Assembly: GCF_003846445.2 (NCBI RefSeq) | Contig: NZ_CP030139.2 | Span: 1,178,001 to 1,242,000, forward strand | Origin: Synechococcus elongatus PCC 11801 | Lineage (GTDB): Bacteria; Cyanobacteriota; Cyanobacteriia; Synechococcales; Synechococcaceae | DNA length: 64,000 nt | Reading direction: 5' to 3' | Shown here: positions 37,078 through 48,667 of the stretch, one piece after another | How positions within the stretch are numbered: position 1 is the first letter of the stretch | How the letters are laid out: each line of letters opens with the position of its first letter | Translations under genes and position numbers: made by a program | The notes under the pieces: model-generated | The model's database searches: none | Told to the model about the DNA's origin: nothing | What the model saw: the letters and a program-made list of their open reading frames with translations, nothing else

Positions 37078-37417
37078 AACGGCTGCTCTGCCACGAGGTC
37101 AGAGGTTAGTGTACCGGTTTCAATTCTCGGGATGGCAGAAACCGAGATTGCAGACTCAGCAGCCCAGCGGGAATGGACTGGATTGCAACAGCTATGCCAA
37201 TCGCGATCGCACCATGATCACTGAGATGTCAAGGCAATAAAAAGCTGCGATCGCATGAGATGACAATCCGTTGAGGGGTGTGGTTCTCCAAGCTGTGGGG
37301 ACTAGCACTGCACTCCCCAACCGCTGCTGCAAGAAGGATTACAGATTCTCGGCTTGACCCCCTGTTTTTCCCGTCGGGCAACGGGCAAACTGAAAGCGTC
37401 CTCCCGATTTTGTTGCG
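37078..37417. other. Intergenic region between smc and gcvH
   Basis: 340 bp holding the divergent smc and gcvH promoters. Hairpins visible: CAATTCTCGG/CCGAGATTG (37121-37130 with 37142-37150), TGGGGA/TCCCCA (37296-37301 with 37314-37319) and CCCGT/ACGGG (37370-37374 with 37381-37385), the last just before gcvH. I saw no glycine riboswitch consensus. TTGACC at 37354 is a possible -35, without a convincing -10. Confidence 0.4.
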
Positions 37418-37807
37418 ATGGCGCTGATCTACCCCGACAACCTTCGCTACTTCGATAGTCACGAGTACCTTCAGCTGGACGGCGATGTCGCCACCATTGG
37501 GATCAGTGCCTATGCGATCGACCAGCTCGGTGACATCGTTTTTCTGGAACTACCGGAAGTGGGTAGCACGATCACAATCGGGGAAAGTTTTGGCACCGTC
37601 GAGTCTGTTAAAGCAGTTGAGGAACTATACGCGCCGGTGACTGGCGAAATTCTGGAACGGAATGAAGCCGTGTTAGAAGCCCCAGAGATTCTGAATAGCG
37701 ATCCCTACGAGCAGGGTTGGTTGCTTAAGGTACAACTGGCCGCCAAGCCCGATTTGTCAGACTCCTACGATGCCACTCAATATCAAGCGCTGGTCGAAGG
37801 GAAATAA
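37418..37807 (+). CDS. gcvH: Glycine cleavage system H protein
   Basis: 129 residues, biotinyl/lipoyl-like fold. Lys65 in [16 protein letters not shown] is the lipoylation site that shuttles the aminomethyl group between the P, T and L proteins. [22 protein letters not shown] is typical. In cyanobacteria the complex handles glycine from photorespiration. The gene is followed by gcvP after about 60 bp, so H and P are probably co-transcribed; the T gene is not here. Confidence 0.97.
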   Translation: MALIYPDNLRYFDSHEYLQLDGDVATIGISAYAIDQLGDIVFLELPEVGSTITIGESFGTVESVKAVEELYAPVTGEILERNEAVLEAPEILNSDPYEQGWLLKVQLAAKPDLSDSYDATQYQALVEGK

Positions 37808-37866
37808 CACCTGCCGATCGCCCCAGGATCTTGCACAATAGGCCCAACCTTGCGGGGGATTTGTCC

Positions 37867-40728
37867 ATGCCTGCTTCGCCCCACGACTTTGCTCAGCGTC
37901 ACCTTGGCCCTCGGCCAGCAGATGTGGAGCACATGCTGCAGAAGCTGGGCTGCGACAGTCTGGAAGACTTACTCTCCGTAGTTGTGCCGGCCAATATCCG
38001 GCTGCCGCGATCGCTCAACTTGCCTGAGCCCTGTAGCGAAGCCGAGGCACTGGCAGAACTCAAGGCAATCGCTAATCACAATCAAGTGCTGCGCTCCTAC
38101 CTCGGTCAAGGCTATGCCAACTGCCTGACACCACCGGTGATTCAGCGCAACATTCTCGAAAATCCTGGCTGGTACACCGCCTACACGCCCTACCAAGCGG
38201 AGATTGCCCAAGGTCGTTTAGAAGCGCTGCTCAATTTCCAGACGATGGTCAGCGATCTGACGGGTCTAGAGATTGCCAACGCCTCCTTGTTGGATGAGGC
38301 GACAGCGGCAGCCGAAGCGATGACGCTCAGTTTAGCAGTCGCGAAGTCAAAGTCTCAGACGTACTTCGTTGCCCACAACTGTCATCCGCAAACGATCGCC
38401 GTGGTGCAGACTCGAGCTGCTGCGCTGGGGATTGAAGTGCTCGTTGGCGATCCGCTGCAGTTTGACTTTCAGACCCCAATTTTTGGGCTGCTACTGCAAT
38501 ATCCCGCCACTGATGGCACGATCGCAGACTACCGCTCGGTGATTGAACAAGCCCATGCTCAGGGCGCGATCGCGACCGTTGCCTGTGACTTGCTGGCGCT
38601 CACTCTGCTGACCCCGCCGGGGGAATTTGGTGCCGACATCGCGGTTGGTAATAGTCAGCGGTTTGGCGTTCCGCTCGGTTACGGCGGCCCTCACGCTGCG
38701 TTTTTTGCGACCAAAGAAGCCTACAAGCGACAGATTCCAGGTCGGATTGTCGGCATCTCTAAAGATGCTCAAGGGAATCCGGCTTTGCGCTTGGCATTGC
38801 AAACCCGCGAGCAACATATTCGTCGCGACAAAGCCACTAGCAACATCTGTACGGCGCAAGTCCTGCTGGCAGTTGTAGCTGGATTTTATGCGGTCTACCA
38901 CGGGGCAGAAGGGCTGACTGCGATCGCGCAGCAAGTGCGGCGTAACACTCAAATTTTGGCTGAGGGGCTGCAGTCCCTCGGGTTCAAGATTCCTCAACAG
39001 CCCGGCTTTGACACGCTGATCATCGAGGTCGAAGACCCGAAAGTTTGGCAGTCGCGAGCAGAAGCAGCGGGTTTTAATCTGCGTTGTCTGAGCGATCATC
39101 GGCTTGGTATCAGCTTGGATGAGACGACAACTCAGACTGATCTAACTGAATTACTGACTGTTTTTGCCGACGGCCAATCATTGCCCGCTTGGGAAGACAT
39201 CACTGCTGCGGCAGATGGACAGGTGGATCCGGCTTTTGCGCGGCAGACGCCCTTTCTGACTCATCCTGTTTTTCAGCAATACCACTCCGAAACTGAGCTA
39301 CTGCGCTACATCCATCGCCTGCAAAGCCGCGATTTGTCGTTGACTACGGCGATGATTCCGCTCGGCTCCTGCACGATGAAGCTCAATGCCACGGCTGAGA
39401 TGTTACCGATCAGTTGGCTCGAGTTTAATCAAATTCACCCCTTTGCACCGCTGAACCAAACTCAGGGTTATCAACAACTTTTTCAACAGCTGGAAAACTG
39501 GCTCGCTGAGATTACAGGCTTTGCCGCCGTTTCCCTCCAACCAAATGCCGGCTCCCAAGGGGAATATGCGGGTCTACTGGTCATCCAGCGCTACCACCAA
39601 AGCCGTGGCGAAGGTCACCGCCAGATTTGCTTGATTCCTCAGTCCGCCCACGGCACCAATCCCGCCAGCGCAGTCATGGCCGGCATGAAGGTCGTGCCGA
39701 TCGCCTGTGACGATCGCGGCAACATTGATGTCAGTGACCTGCAGCAAAAGGCCGCCCAGCATGCGGATCAGCTAGCGGCACTGATGGTCACTTATCCTTC
39801 CACTCACGGTGTTTTTGAGGAGGCGATCGCAGAGATCTGTGCGATCGTCCATCAACATGGCGGCCAGGTTTATCTCGATGGCGCCAACCTCAACGCCCAA
39901 GTGGGTCTCTGTCAGCCCGGTCAATTTGGGGCAGATGTTTGCCACCTCAACCTCCACAAGACCTTTTGTATTCCCCATGGCGGCGGCGGCCCTGGAGTTG
40001 GCCCGATCGGTGTAGCGGCGCACCTTACCCCGTTCCTGCCGAGTCATCCGCTTGTTCCGGAAGTCAATATCGATCCGCAAGCACTTGGCCCGATCGCAGC
40101 AGCTCCTTGGGGCAGTGCCAGCATCCTGCCCATTTCTTGGATGTATATCCGGATGATGGGTGCCGCTGGACTGACGCAAGCCAGCGCGATCGCGATTCTC
40201 AATGCCAACTACATTGCCACCCGCCTCGCGCCCTACTATCCCATCCTCTATCGAGGCGATCGTGGCTTTGTTGCCCACGAATGCATCCTCGACCTGCGGC
40301 CACTCAAACGTACGGCAGGCATCGAAGTTGAGGATGTCGCTAAGCGTTTGATGGACTACGGCTTTCACGCTCCCACCATGTCTTGGCCAGTGCTTGGGAC
40401 GCTGATGGTGGAGCCCACTGAAAGTGAATCGCTGGCAGAACTCGATCGCTTCTGTGAAGCCATGATCGGCATTTACCACGAGGTCGAAGCGATCGCCTCT
40501 GGTGAGTTCGACGCCCTTGATAATCCGCTCAAACAAGCACCTCACACCGCTGCGGTCTTGCTCCAAACTGACTGGAATCACTCTTACAGCCGCGAGCAAG
40601 CTGCCTATCCCGCCTCTTGGACACGGGAGCATAAGTTTTGGCCAGTGGTCAGCCGTATCGATAATGCCTACGGCGATCGCAACCTTGTCTGCTCCTGCTT
40701 ACCGATGAGCGCCTACAGCGATCGCTAA
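37867..40728 (+). CDS. gcvP: Glycine dehydrogenase (decarboxylating), P protein
   Basis: 953 residues from the ATG at 37867 ([15 protein letters not shown]). A TTG at 37831 adds 12 residues without conservation. It is a single long P protein carrying both halves, as in plants and other cyanobacteria. The PLP lysine is in [18 protein letters not shown] in the second half. [17 protein letters not shown] and SGEYAG-like [11 protein letters not shown] are family marks. It decarboxylates glycine and passes the aminomethyl group to lipoyl-H protein, releasing photorespiratory CO2. Convergent with psaB, with a shared hairpin between. Confidence 0.98.
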   Translation: MPASPHDFAQRHLGPRPADVEHMLQKLGCDSLEDLLSVVVPANIRLPRSLNLPEPCSEAEALAELKAIANHNQVLRSYLGQGYANCLTPPVIQRNILENPGWYTAYTPYQAEIAQGRLEALLNFQTMVSDLTGLEIANASLLDEATAAAEAMTLSLAVAKSKSQTYFVAHNCHPQTIAVVQTRAAALGIEVLVGDPLQFDFQTPIFGLLLQYPATDGTIADYRSVIEQAHAQGAIATVACDLLALTLLTPPGEFGADIAVGNSQRFGVPLGYGGPHAAFFATKEAYKRQIPGRIVGISKDAQGNPALRLALQTREQHIRRDKATSNICTAQVLLAVVAGFYAVYHGAEGLTAIAQQVRRNTQILAEGLQSLGFKIPQQPGFDTLIIEVEDPKVWQSRAEAAGFNLRCLSDHRLGISLDETTTQTDLTELLTVFADGQSLPAWEDITAAADGQVDPAFARQTPFLTHPVFQQYHSETELLRYIHRLQSRDLSLTTAMIPLGSCTMKLNATAEMLPISWLEFNQIHPFAPLNQTQGYQQLFQQLENWLAEITGFAAVSLQPNAGSQGEYAGLLVIQRYHQSRGEGHRQICLIPQSAHGTNPASAVMAGMKVVPIACDDRGNIDVSDLQQKAAQHADQLAALMVTYPSTHGVFEEAIAEICAIVHQHGGQVYLDGANLNAQVGLCQPGQFGADVCHLNLHKTFCIPHGGGGPGVGPIGVAAHLTPFLPSHPLVPEVNIDPQALGPIAAAPWGSASILPISWMYIRMMGAAGLTQASAIAILNANYIATRLAPYYPILYRGDRGFVAHECILDLRPLKRTAGIEVEDVAKRLMDYGFHAPTMSWPVLGTLMVEPTESESLAELDRFCEAMIGIYHEVEAIASGEFDALDNPLKQAPHTAAVLLQTDWNHSYSREQAAYPASWTREHKFWPVVSRIDNAYGDRNLVCSCLPMSAYSDR

Positions 40729-40830
40729 ACGGGCAACTGAATCCAGTCTTAGATTTCCCCTCTCTTGTTTTGGGAGGAGGAATATTCAGCGAATCCGAAG
40801 ACGCAAACCATTTGTTCTCCAACGACAAAA

Positions 40831-40852
40831 CCCCCAACCGAAGTCAGGGGCT
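40831..40852. terminator. Bidirectional terminator between gcvP and psaB
   Basis: CCCCCAAC at 40831-40838, a CGAA loop and GTCAGGGG at 40843-40850 form an 8-bp stem (two G-T pairs). On the minus strand it is followed by TTTTGT, on the plus strand by CTTTGCTTTGTT, so it can end both psaAB and gcvHP transcripts. Confidence 0.75.
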
Positions 40853-40882
40853 TTGCTTTGTTATTGGCCTAGCTGAGCGCTA

Positions 40883-43087
40883 TCAACCGAACTTGCCGGC
40901 TGTCGAAGCAATCAAGAAGGCCGCATAGGTTAGGAAGTAACCCACCGTGAAGTGAGCCAGACCCACAACCCGAGCTTGGACGATCGACAGAGCCACCGGC
41001 TTGTCTTTCCAGCCAACGATGTTGGCCAGCGGGGTGCGTTGGTGCGCCCAGACGATGGTTTCGATCAGCTCTTGCCAGTAACCCCGCCAAGAGATCAGGA
41101 ACATGAAGCCAGTTGCCCAGATCAGGTGACCGAAGAGGAACATCCAAGACCAGACAGACAGGTTGTTCGTGCCGAAGGGGTTGTAACCGTTGATCAGCTG
41201 CGAGCTGTTCAACCAGAGGTAGTCGCGCAACCAGCCCATCAGGTAGGTGCTGGACTCATTGAACTGAGCCACGTTGCCCTGCCAAACGGTCAGGTTTTTC
41301 CAGTGCCAGTAGAAGGTCACCCAGCCAACGGTGTTCAGTGCCCAGAAGACAGCCAGGTAGAAAGCGTCCCACGCCGAGATGTCGCAGGTGCCGCCACGGC
41401 CAGGACCGTCGCAAGGGAAGCTGTAACCAAAGTCTTTCTTGTCCGGCATCAGTTTGGAGCCACGGGCATCCAAAGCACCTTTGACCAGGATCAAGGTGGT
41501 GGTGTGCAGGCCGAGAGCGATCGCGTGGTGAACCAGGAAATCGCCAGGGCCGATCGGCAGGAAGAGAGCGGTTTTGCCGGAGTTGATAGCATCCAGCCAG
41601 TTGGGCAGGTAGGTGCCCAGGCTTGCAGCAGTCGCAGCGCTGTCAGCATTCGCCAGCAGCACGTTGAAGCCGTAGAGCGCTTTACCCGAAGCGGCTTGCA
41701 CAAATTGTGCGAAGACCGGCTCGATCAGGATTTGTTTTTCGGGGGTACCGAAAGCAACGACGACGTCGTTGTGAACGTAAAGGCCGAGGGTGTGGAAGCC
41801 CAGGAAGAGCGAGACCCAGCTCAGGTGGCTGATGATCGCTTCTTTGTGCTCCAGCACGCGAGCCAGCACGTTGTTTTTGTTTGCCTCAGGGTCATAGTCG
41901 CGAATCAAGAAGATCGCACCGTGGGCAAACGCACCGCACATGATGAAGGTCGCGATGTACTGGTGGTGGGTGTACAGCGCAGCCATGGTCGTATAGTCCT
42001 TCGCGATGAAGGCATACGGAGGCATGGAGTACATGTGTTGAGCCACCAGCGAGGTGACCACACCCAGCGAAGCCAGTGCCAGCGCCAGTTGGAAGTGCAG
42101 AGAGTTGTTCAGCGTTTCGTAGAGACCTTTGTGGCCTGCACCCAAACCACCAGCCGGGGGTTTGTGAGCTTCCAGAATCTCTTTGATGCTGTGGCCGATA
42201 CCAAAGTTGGTCCGGTACATGTGGCCCGCAATGATGAAGATCACTGCGATCGCCAGGTGGTGGTGGGCAATATCCGTCAGCCAGAGCGCTTCCGTTTGCG
42301 GATGGAAGCCACCCAGGAAGGTCAGGATTGCGGTACCCGCACCTTCAGCCGTACCAAAGGCATGGCTAGCGGTGTCCGGATTTTCGGCGTAAACGCTCCA
42401 GTTGCCAGTGAAGAACGGAGCCAAACCAGCCGGGTGAGGCAGGGTGGACAGGAAGTTATCCCAGCCCACATGTTGGCCACGAGCTTCAGGGATGGCGACG
42501 TGCACCAAGTGACCCGTCCAAGCCAGCGAGCTGAAGCCGAACAGACCTGCCAAGTGGTGGTTGAGGCGCGATTCGGCGTTCTTGAACCAGCTGAGGCTGG
42601 GGCGGAACTTGGGCTGCAAGTGCAGCCAACCTGCAAACAGGAATAGCGCAGACAGGATCAACAGGAAGATTGAGCCTTGGTAGAGGTCACCATTGGTGCG
42701 CATGCCGATGGTGTACCACCAGTGGTAGACGCCTGAATAGGCGACGTTCACCGGAGAAGAAGCACCCGCTTGGGTAAAGGCGTCGATCGCCCCTTGACCA
42801 AAGTGGGGATCCCAAATCGCGTGGGCGATCGGGCGAACATGGAGCGGATCTTGGCTCCACTGCTCGAAGTTACCTTGCCAGGCGACATGGAACAGGTTGC
42901 CAGACACCCACAAGAAGATGATTGCGAGGTGTCCAAAGTGCGAGGCGAAAATCTTCTGGTAAAGATTTTCCTCGGTCATCCCGTCATGACTTTCAAAGTC
43001 ATGGGCGGTAGCAATCCCATACCAAATCCGACGTGTTGTCGGATCCTGAGCGAGGTCTTGGCTGAATTTAGGAAACTTGGTTGCCAT
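40883..43087 (-). CDS. psaB: Photosystem I P700 apoprotein A2
   Basis: 734 residues, eleven transmembrane helices. Starts [16 protein letters not shown]. The FX loop [12 protein letters not shown] supplies two of the four cysteines of the bridging [4Fe-4S] cluster. Many paired His residues (for example [18 protein letters not shown]) bind chlorophyll a. With PsaA it binds P700 and the A0, A1 and FX cofactors in the thylakoid membrane. It lies 19 bp downstream of psaA in the same operon, ending at a bidirectional hairpin. Confidence 0.99.
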
Positions 43088-43106
43088 AAGTCCTAGATGC
43101 TCGCTC

Positions 43107-45397
43107 CTAACCTACTGCAATGATGCGGGCCAGGAAGAAAGACCATGTGGTCACAATTCCACCCAACAGGTAGTGAGCAACGCCCACTGCCCGGCCTTGG
43201 ATGATGCTGAGCGCACGCGGTTGGATGGCAGGAGCCACTTTGAGCTTGTTGTGAGCCCAGACGATGGACTCGATCAGCTCTTGCCAGTAGCCACGGCCAC
43301 TGAACAGGAACATCAAGCTAAAGGCCCAGACAAAGTGAGCACCCAAGAACAGCAGGCCATAGGCAGAGGTCGAACTGCCGTAGGAGGTGATGACCTGAGA
43401 CGCTTGCGCCCACAGGAAGTCACGCAGCCAGCCATTGATCGTTAGGGCACTTTGAGCAAAGTTGCCATTCGCGATGTGCGCCACCGAACCATCCGGCAGC
43501 ACGGAACCCCAAACATCGGACTGCATTTTCCAGCTGTAGTGGAAAATCACAATCGACAGGGAGTTGTACATCCAGAACAAGCCCAGGAACACGTGGTCCC
43601 AACCAGAGACTTGGCAGGTGCCGCCACGGCCAGGGCCGTCGCAGGGGAACCGGAAGCCAAGGTTGGCTTTGTCAGGAACCAGACGCGAGCTCCGAGCGTA
43701 GAGAACGCCCTTGAGGAGAATCAGCGCCGTGACGTGAATCGTGAAAGCGTGGATGTGGTGGACCATGAAGTCCGCAGTTCCCAGCACGATCGGGGCAGCA
43801 GCGACTTTGCCGCCAACTGCAACCACATCGCCACCAAACACTTGGCTGACCGAAGCCAGGGCATTGGGAGCAGTGTTACCCGGTGCAAGGGCATGAATGT
43901 TTTGGATCCACTGCGCAAAGATGGGCTGCAGTTGGATAGCCGAATCCGAGAACATGTCTTGGGGACGGCCTAACGCACGCATCGTGTCGTTGTGGATGTA
44001 GAGGCCGAAGCTGTGGAAGCCCAGCCAGATGCACACCCAGTTCAGGTGGCTGATGATCGCATCGCGGTGACGCAGAACGCGATCGAGGAGGTTGTCGACG
44101 TTCTTGGCCGGATCGTAGTCACGCACCATGAAGATGGCAGCGTGAGCGCCAGCACCGACGATCAGGAACCCACCAATCCAGATGTGGTGAGTAAACAGCG
44201 ACAGCATCGTCGGGTAGTCGGTCGCCAAGTACGGATACGGAGGCATCGCGTACATGTGGTGAGCCACGATGATGCTGATCGAACCCAGGATGGCTAGGTT
44301 GATCGACAGTTGGGCATGCCAAGAGGTGGTCAGAATCTCATAGAGACCTTTGTGGCCTTGGCCAGTGAAAGGACCTTTGTGAGCTTCCAAGATTTCTTTG
44401 AGGCTGTGGCCGATACCCCAGTTCGTGCGGTACATGTGACCCGCAACGATGAAGAGAACGGCGATCGCCAAGTGGTGGTGAGCCGTATCGGTCAGCCAGA
44501 GGCCACCGGTCACGGGGTTCAAGCCACCTTTGAAGGTCAGGAAATCTGCGTAGGCTCCCCAGTTGAGCGTGAAGAAGGCTTTCACACCCGCTTCAAAGCC
44601 CGGGAAGAGCTGCGAGATCAAGCTGACATCCAAGAACTCGTGCGGCAGCGGAATATCAGCCGCAGAGGCAATGGTTTTGCCGTTGAGCACCAACGGTTCG
44701 CCAGCGTCGATCGCGTCCAGCAGTTTGTTGACCGGCAGCGACACGTGGATCTGGTGACCCGCCCAGGACAAGCTGCCCAGACCGAGTAAACCAGCCAAGT
44801 GGTGGTTCAACATCGATTCGACGTTTTGGAACCACTCCAGCTTGGGAGCTGCTTTGTGGTAGTGGAACCAGCCAGCAAACAGCATGAGGCCCGCCATCAC
44901 GAGCGCACCGATCGCCGTGACGTAGAGCTGAAACTCGTTGGTGTAGCCGGAGGCCCGCCAGAGCTGGAACAGACCGGAGGTGATCTGAATGCCATGGAAG
45001 CCACCGCCGACATCGCCGTTGAGGATCTCCTGTCCGAAGATCGGCCAAACGACTTGGGCGCTGGGCTTGACGTGGGTTGGATCGGCCAGCCAGCCGCTGA
45101 AATTGGAGAAGCGAGCGCCATGGAAGTAAGCGCCGCTCAACCAGATAAAGATCACCGCGAGGTGACCAAAGTGAGCGCTGAAGATTTTCCGCGAAATATC
45201 TTCAAGGTCACTGGTATGACTATCGAAATCGTGAGCGTTAGCGTGAAGGTTCCAAATCCAGGTTGTGGTTTTGGGTCCTTTGGCCAGCGTGCGGTCGAAG
45301 TGACCCGGCTTGCCCCACTTCTCGAAAGAAGTTGGCACTGGATCTTTATCGACTGACGCCTTCACCTTCGCTTCTCGCTCCGGTGGGCTTATCGTCA
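43107..45397 (-). CDS. psaA: Photosystem I P700 apoprotein A1
   Basis: 763 residues with start [13 protein letters not shown] (first base at 45398 on the minus strand). GAGGAGAG lies 5-10 bases before that ATG; a frame running back to 45455 is not conserved. The FX motif [12 protein letters not shown] is present, as are [22 protein letters not shown] and [19 protein letters not shown]. Eleven helices carry chlorophylls, and the C-terminal half binds P700 and the electron-transfer chain with PsaB. First gene of psaAB, with a long leader. Codon use is the biased type expected of a very highly expressed gene. Confidence 0.99.
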
Positions 45398-45398
45398 T

Positions 45399-45916
45399 TG
45401 AGACTCTCCTCTCTTCAGACAGGGTGAGGCCTCCTCCTTCCTCTGAGAGCCACACGATGGCGACCTCAGATTTCTCGGGGCCACCCCCTCGGCAACTCCG
45501 AGACTAAACAGCACCATGAACCCGGGTAGCGCAGCGCACTCAGCAAGGGAGTGATGAGCGCCAGGGTTAGGAAGGTCCCGCAATCTCTGAAAACAAAAAC
45601 AGCGACGCAGGATTCCACACGGGAAGGAGCACTGATGGGAGCATTATAGGGGCGCGTTTTTGGGCCTCCCAAGGGGATTAACAATAATTCAAAGAGCTTT
45701 CAGGACAAGGGTTTTGGCCTCCTAAAACGAATGAAAAGCATTCAATTAGCAGCCATTTACTGGGCAATCATTGAGAGATGTAAAGGTTTACTGAATCGTC
45801 GCTTCTATGCTGACGAACTGTGCTGGGGGCGATCGCTCGGTGGGGTCAGCGGATGATTTGGAGGAGTGTCCCTCAACGGTGTATCAACAGGACAAGGGGC
45901 AAGTGAGAGGCTTGAC
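45399..45916. other. psaA upstream region
   Basis: About 500 bp between psaA and the divergent lipoprotein gene. It holds the psaA promoter (next entry) and a predicted leader of roughly 240 nt. TTTACAT on the minus strand near 45784-45778 is a single RpaB/HLR1-like half-site; no complete HLR1 pair was seen. Local short frames lack any family. Confidence 0.5.
45643..45673 (-). promoter_or_regulatory. Candidate psaAB promoter
   Basis: On the minus strand TTGGGA (45673-45668), an 18-bp spacer and a perfect TATAAT (45648-45643). The predicted start lies near 45636, about 240 nt before the ATG, which fits the long leaders usual for psaA in cyanobacteria. Confidence 0.45.
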
Positions 45917-47221
45917 GTGGATCAACAGGGCATAAAGCGACTCTGGCAAGGGATCGCGGTTTTTCTTCTGGCGATCGCCTTGATCGGTTGTCGTGCGGAT
46001 CCCAGTGCGTCACTCTTGGATGCCCAGCCGCTGCGAGCCAGTCGTCTCAAAGAAGTTCCACCACCGGCATTAATCGCTGATCTGAGTCGATCGCTGGATC
46101 AGTATCAACCGCAGGTCAAAATTCTCAGCCCCAAGCCCGACCAAGTTATCGAGAGCGATCGCGTCGAGGTCAAGCTCCAAGTCCGCGACTATCCGCTCTT
46201 TCTGAATGAGCAGTGGCAGATGGGGCCACACCTGCACCTAATTCTCGATAACGAGCCCTATCAAGCGATTTACGACGTCAGCCAACCGATTGAACTGACG
46301 GATCTCCAGCCCGGAACCCATACTCTGCGAGTGTTTGCCTCGCGGCCCTGGCATGAGAGCTTCAAGAATGAAGGTGCCTACGCCCAAGTTAGCTTCAGCG
46401 TCTTCACCCCTACTGAGAGCGATCGCCCAAACCTCAACCAGCCGTTGTTGACCTACAGTCGTCCCAAGGGCAGCTATGGCGCTGAGCCCGTGATGCTGGA
46501 CTTTTACCTCACCAATGCGCCGCTCCACAGTCTGGCTCAGGCCGATGACGAGATTGAAGATTGGCAGATCCGCGTCACGGTCAACGGTGAAAGCTTCCGC
46601 ACAGAAGACTGGCAGCCGATCTATTTAGAAGGGCTGAAGCCCGGCCGCAACTGGGTGAAGCTGGAACTGCTCGATGAGCGGGGGCAACCGCGATCGGGGC
46701 CACTCAACACCACCGTGCGCTTGATCGACTATCAGCCCGGCGGTCAGGCCGTACTCGATCGCCTAGTGCGGGGTGAACTCGATCGCCGCGAAATTCTGGG
46801 CATTGTCGATCGCAATTACGTGCCGCCAGCACCGGAACCAGAACCTGCAATCGCAGAACCAGAAGAACTTCCTGCTGTTCCCGATCGGGCACCTGAGACA
46901 GCGGAGCCAAGCGTTGTTCCCAATCAAGACTCAGAGCCATCGGCTGAAGCCGTGACGGAATCGACGACCGAGCCGGTTGTCGAGGACGCCGCCGCAGATG
47001 ATTCTGAGACTGCCGCGATCGCCCCCCCTGTGACTGAGGAGGATAGCAGTGACGCCGCAGAAGCTGAACCGATCCAAGTCCCTGAGCCAGCGACTGAGCC
47101 AGCAGACCTGTCCGCCGATCGCGAGGCGGTTGACACTGCCCTGCAACGCAATGCAGCAACACCTGAAGCGATCGAAGACTCAGATCAATCCGATGAGGAT
47201 CTGTTCGACTTCTACGACTAG
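45917..47221 (+). CDS. Predicted lipoprotein with acidic disordered tail
   Basis: 434 residues from a GTG at 45917, preceded by AGAGG at 6 bases. A GTG at 45866 gives 17 more residues but its GGAGG is too close. Signal helix at about 8-22, then lipobox ALIGC (Cys25). The middle part has two beta-rich segments: VKILSPKPDQVIESDRVEVKL, with GPHLHLILDNEPY, and VMLDFYLTNAPLH, like Ig-like or FixH-type folds. From about 300 it is Glu/Pro/Ala-rich, acidic and probably disordered. I do not recognise the function. The last stop shares a CTAG with the convergent nuclease gene. Confidence 0.75.
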   Translation: MDQQGIKRLWQGIAVFLLAIALIGCRADPSASLLDAQPLRASRLKEVPPPALIADLSRSLDQYQPQVKILSPKPDQVIESDRVEVKLQVRDYPLFLNEQWQMGPHLHLILDNEPYQAIYDVSQPIELTDLQPGTHTLRVFASRPWHESFKNEGAYAQVSFSVFTPTESDRPNLNQPLLTYSRPKGSYGAEPVMLDFYLTNAPLHSLAQADDEIEDWQIRVTVNGESFRTEDWQPIYLEGLKPGRNWVKLELLDERGQPRSGPLNTTVRLIDYQPGGQAVLDRLVRGELDRREILGIVDRNYVPPAPEPEPAIAEPEELPAVPDRAPETAEPSVVPNQDSEPSAEAVTESTTEPVVEDAAADDSETAAIAPPVTEEDSSDAAEAEPIQVPEPATEPADLSADREAVDTALQRNAATPEAIEDSDQSDEDLFDFYD

Positions 47222-48657
47222 AACGCGATCTGCTCATCGCCGCAGGTCGCTACTGCAGGCAGCGAGGGCTCATGCAGAAAATCTGCGAGCCAGTCTTTGA
47301 CGATCGCTGTCGCCTGACAGTCATCTTCGTTGTAGAGCAGGATGCGATCGAGCCAGGTGCGATCGCCCGTTTCCAGCCAGTGGTCGTACCAAAGGATCGC
47401 CTGCGAGCCATTGGCCTCGGTATCGCGCCAGTCGAAGCCCAGCCAGCGGGCAATGCTTTTTAGGGCATAGCTCTCGGTGGGTAGCAGAACACTGCGAGTC
47501 AGCACCGCATGGATATCGATGAAGCGTTCGAGTACCGGCTCTAGGGCATGAGCAGCGAGGCCATAACGCTGCCCGAGCCGACGCAGGCTGTCCACTTCAA
47601 AACTACAGAAGTGGTAGATCGGGGCTTGGGGATGGCGATCGAGCAACATCATTAGTTGCCGCCATGTCTCGCCTTCCTGATCGGGTTGTTCAGCCAATAG
47701 CGGCTCAAACTGGGCATGTCCTCGACGGCGATCGCGAATCAGCACTCCGTGGAGATAGCAGAGATCCAGATCGGGCTGAGCTTCGATATCGAAGAAGATC
47801 TCGATGGGTGAATCCGGAAAAATGTAGGGCTGGAGAGGTTGCGGCTGTTGATCGAGAAAGACAGCGGCTTGCTGCACTAAACGCTTGGCAAGACTGGGTT
47901 CCCAGTCAGCTGCGATCGCTAAACTCTGCGGATCAGCGGTTGCTAAAGCTTCCAGTTGATCCAGCTGGAGATCCCGCAGGATGGCAAATCGGCTAGGCGA
48001 TACCCCTGGCAGCAGCGAAAGATGAACCTGATCACGGGCGCGATCGCGGCAATCCGTCTGCCAAATGCAGAGGTCGCAACGACTGCGGCTGATGAACAAC
48101 TCCGGTTCGCGCTGACGAGCGAGGATTTGCCGGCAATCTTCTAAGTGAGTTTGCAGTTGCGATCGCCGCAGATCGAGGTTATAAGGCTTGGGATAGCAGT
48201 CGCGGAGCAAAAGCCAGCCTTGTTCCGGCCAAGTGCCTTGAAGACTGGTTAGCAGCTCTGCCTGAAACGCCAGCTGCAGCAGATATTCCGTCTTGGGTTT
48301 CTTCGCTAGTTTGACGGCGGCGGGCTGGTAAATCCAATCGCCCCAAATCGACTGACCGGGCTGCCGAATCAGCAAATCAGGATCGGCCCAGTCCGTACCA
48401 ACTTGGAGATGAGCACCTTCGATGCAGTCGACCCCCTGCGCCATCAGATCAAGGGTCGAGGCAGAGCGATCGATTGGATCAACCGCGATCGCCTGCCATC
48501 CCGCCGCCACTTCTCGCCGGCGTTCTAAGGCCAGACGACGCAACCGCTGTAGATAAGCATTGGGAACTTCAGCTTGTTGGCGATCGCCCCAGCGATTCAG
48601 ATAGAGCCGCCGCGCACAGCGGAGGTAATCGAGTAAATCAGCATCGCCAAGCCCCAT
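47218..48657 (-). CDS. TM0106 family RecB-like putative nuclease
   Basis: 479 residues. The N-terminal half carries a RecB-like PD-(D/E)xK-type region ending in an Fe-S cysteine cluster (SRSRCDLCIWQTDCRDRARD). The C-terminal half is RNase H-like with FFDIEAQPDLDLCYLHGVL, SFEVDSLRRLGQRYG, and YNEDDCQATAIVKDWL, the exonuclease DEDD-type acidic motifs. Family members occur near Cas4 and UvrD/DNA2-type genes, but no such neighbour is here. Metal-dependent DNA degradation is inferred. ATG at 48657. Its TAG stop overlaps the lipoprotein stop at a CTAG tetramer. Confidence 0.85.
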   Translation of the reverse strand: MGLGDADLLDYLRCARRLYLNRWGDRQQAEVPNAYLQRLRRLALERRREVAAGWQAIAVDPIDRSASTLDLMAQGVDCIEGAHLQVGTDWADPDLLIRQPGQSIWGDWIYQPAAVKLAKKPKTEYLLQLAFQAELLTSLQGTWPEQGWLLLRDCYPKPYNLDLRRSQLQTHLEDCRQILARQREPELFISRSRCDLCIWQTDCRDRARDQVHLSLLPGVSPSRFAILRDLQLDQLEALATADPQSLAIAADWEPSLAKRLVQQAAVFLDQQPQPLQPYIFPDSPIEIFFDIEAQPDLDLCYLHGVLIRDRRRGHAQFEPLLAEQPDQEGETWRQLMMLLDRHPQAPIYHFCSFEVDSLRRLGQRYGLAAHALEPVLERFIDIHAVLTRSVLLPTESYALKSIARWLGFDWRDTEANGSQAILWYDHWLETGDRTWLDRILLYNEDDCQATAIVKDWLADFLHEPSLPAVATCGDEQIAF

Positions 48658-48667
48658 AGCCCTTAGC

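Noticed and set aside
37078-37417. Glycine riboswitch upstream of gcvH
   Set aside because: The region has several hairpins, but I could not find the conserved glycine aptamer core or a tandem arrangement.
37229-37462. 77-codon minus-strand frame overlapping the gcvH start
   Set aside because: It covers the gcvH promoter and 5' end, shows no conserved sequence, and has no neighbouring context.
40952-42646. 564-codon plus-strand frame opposite psaB
   Set aside because: Antisense to psaB, a complete and strongly conserved gene. The translated sequence is low in hydrophobic patterning and resembles no family.
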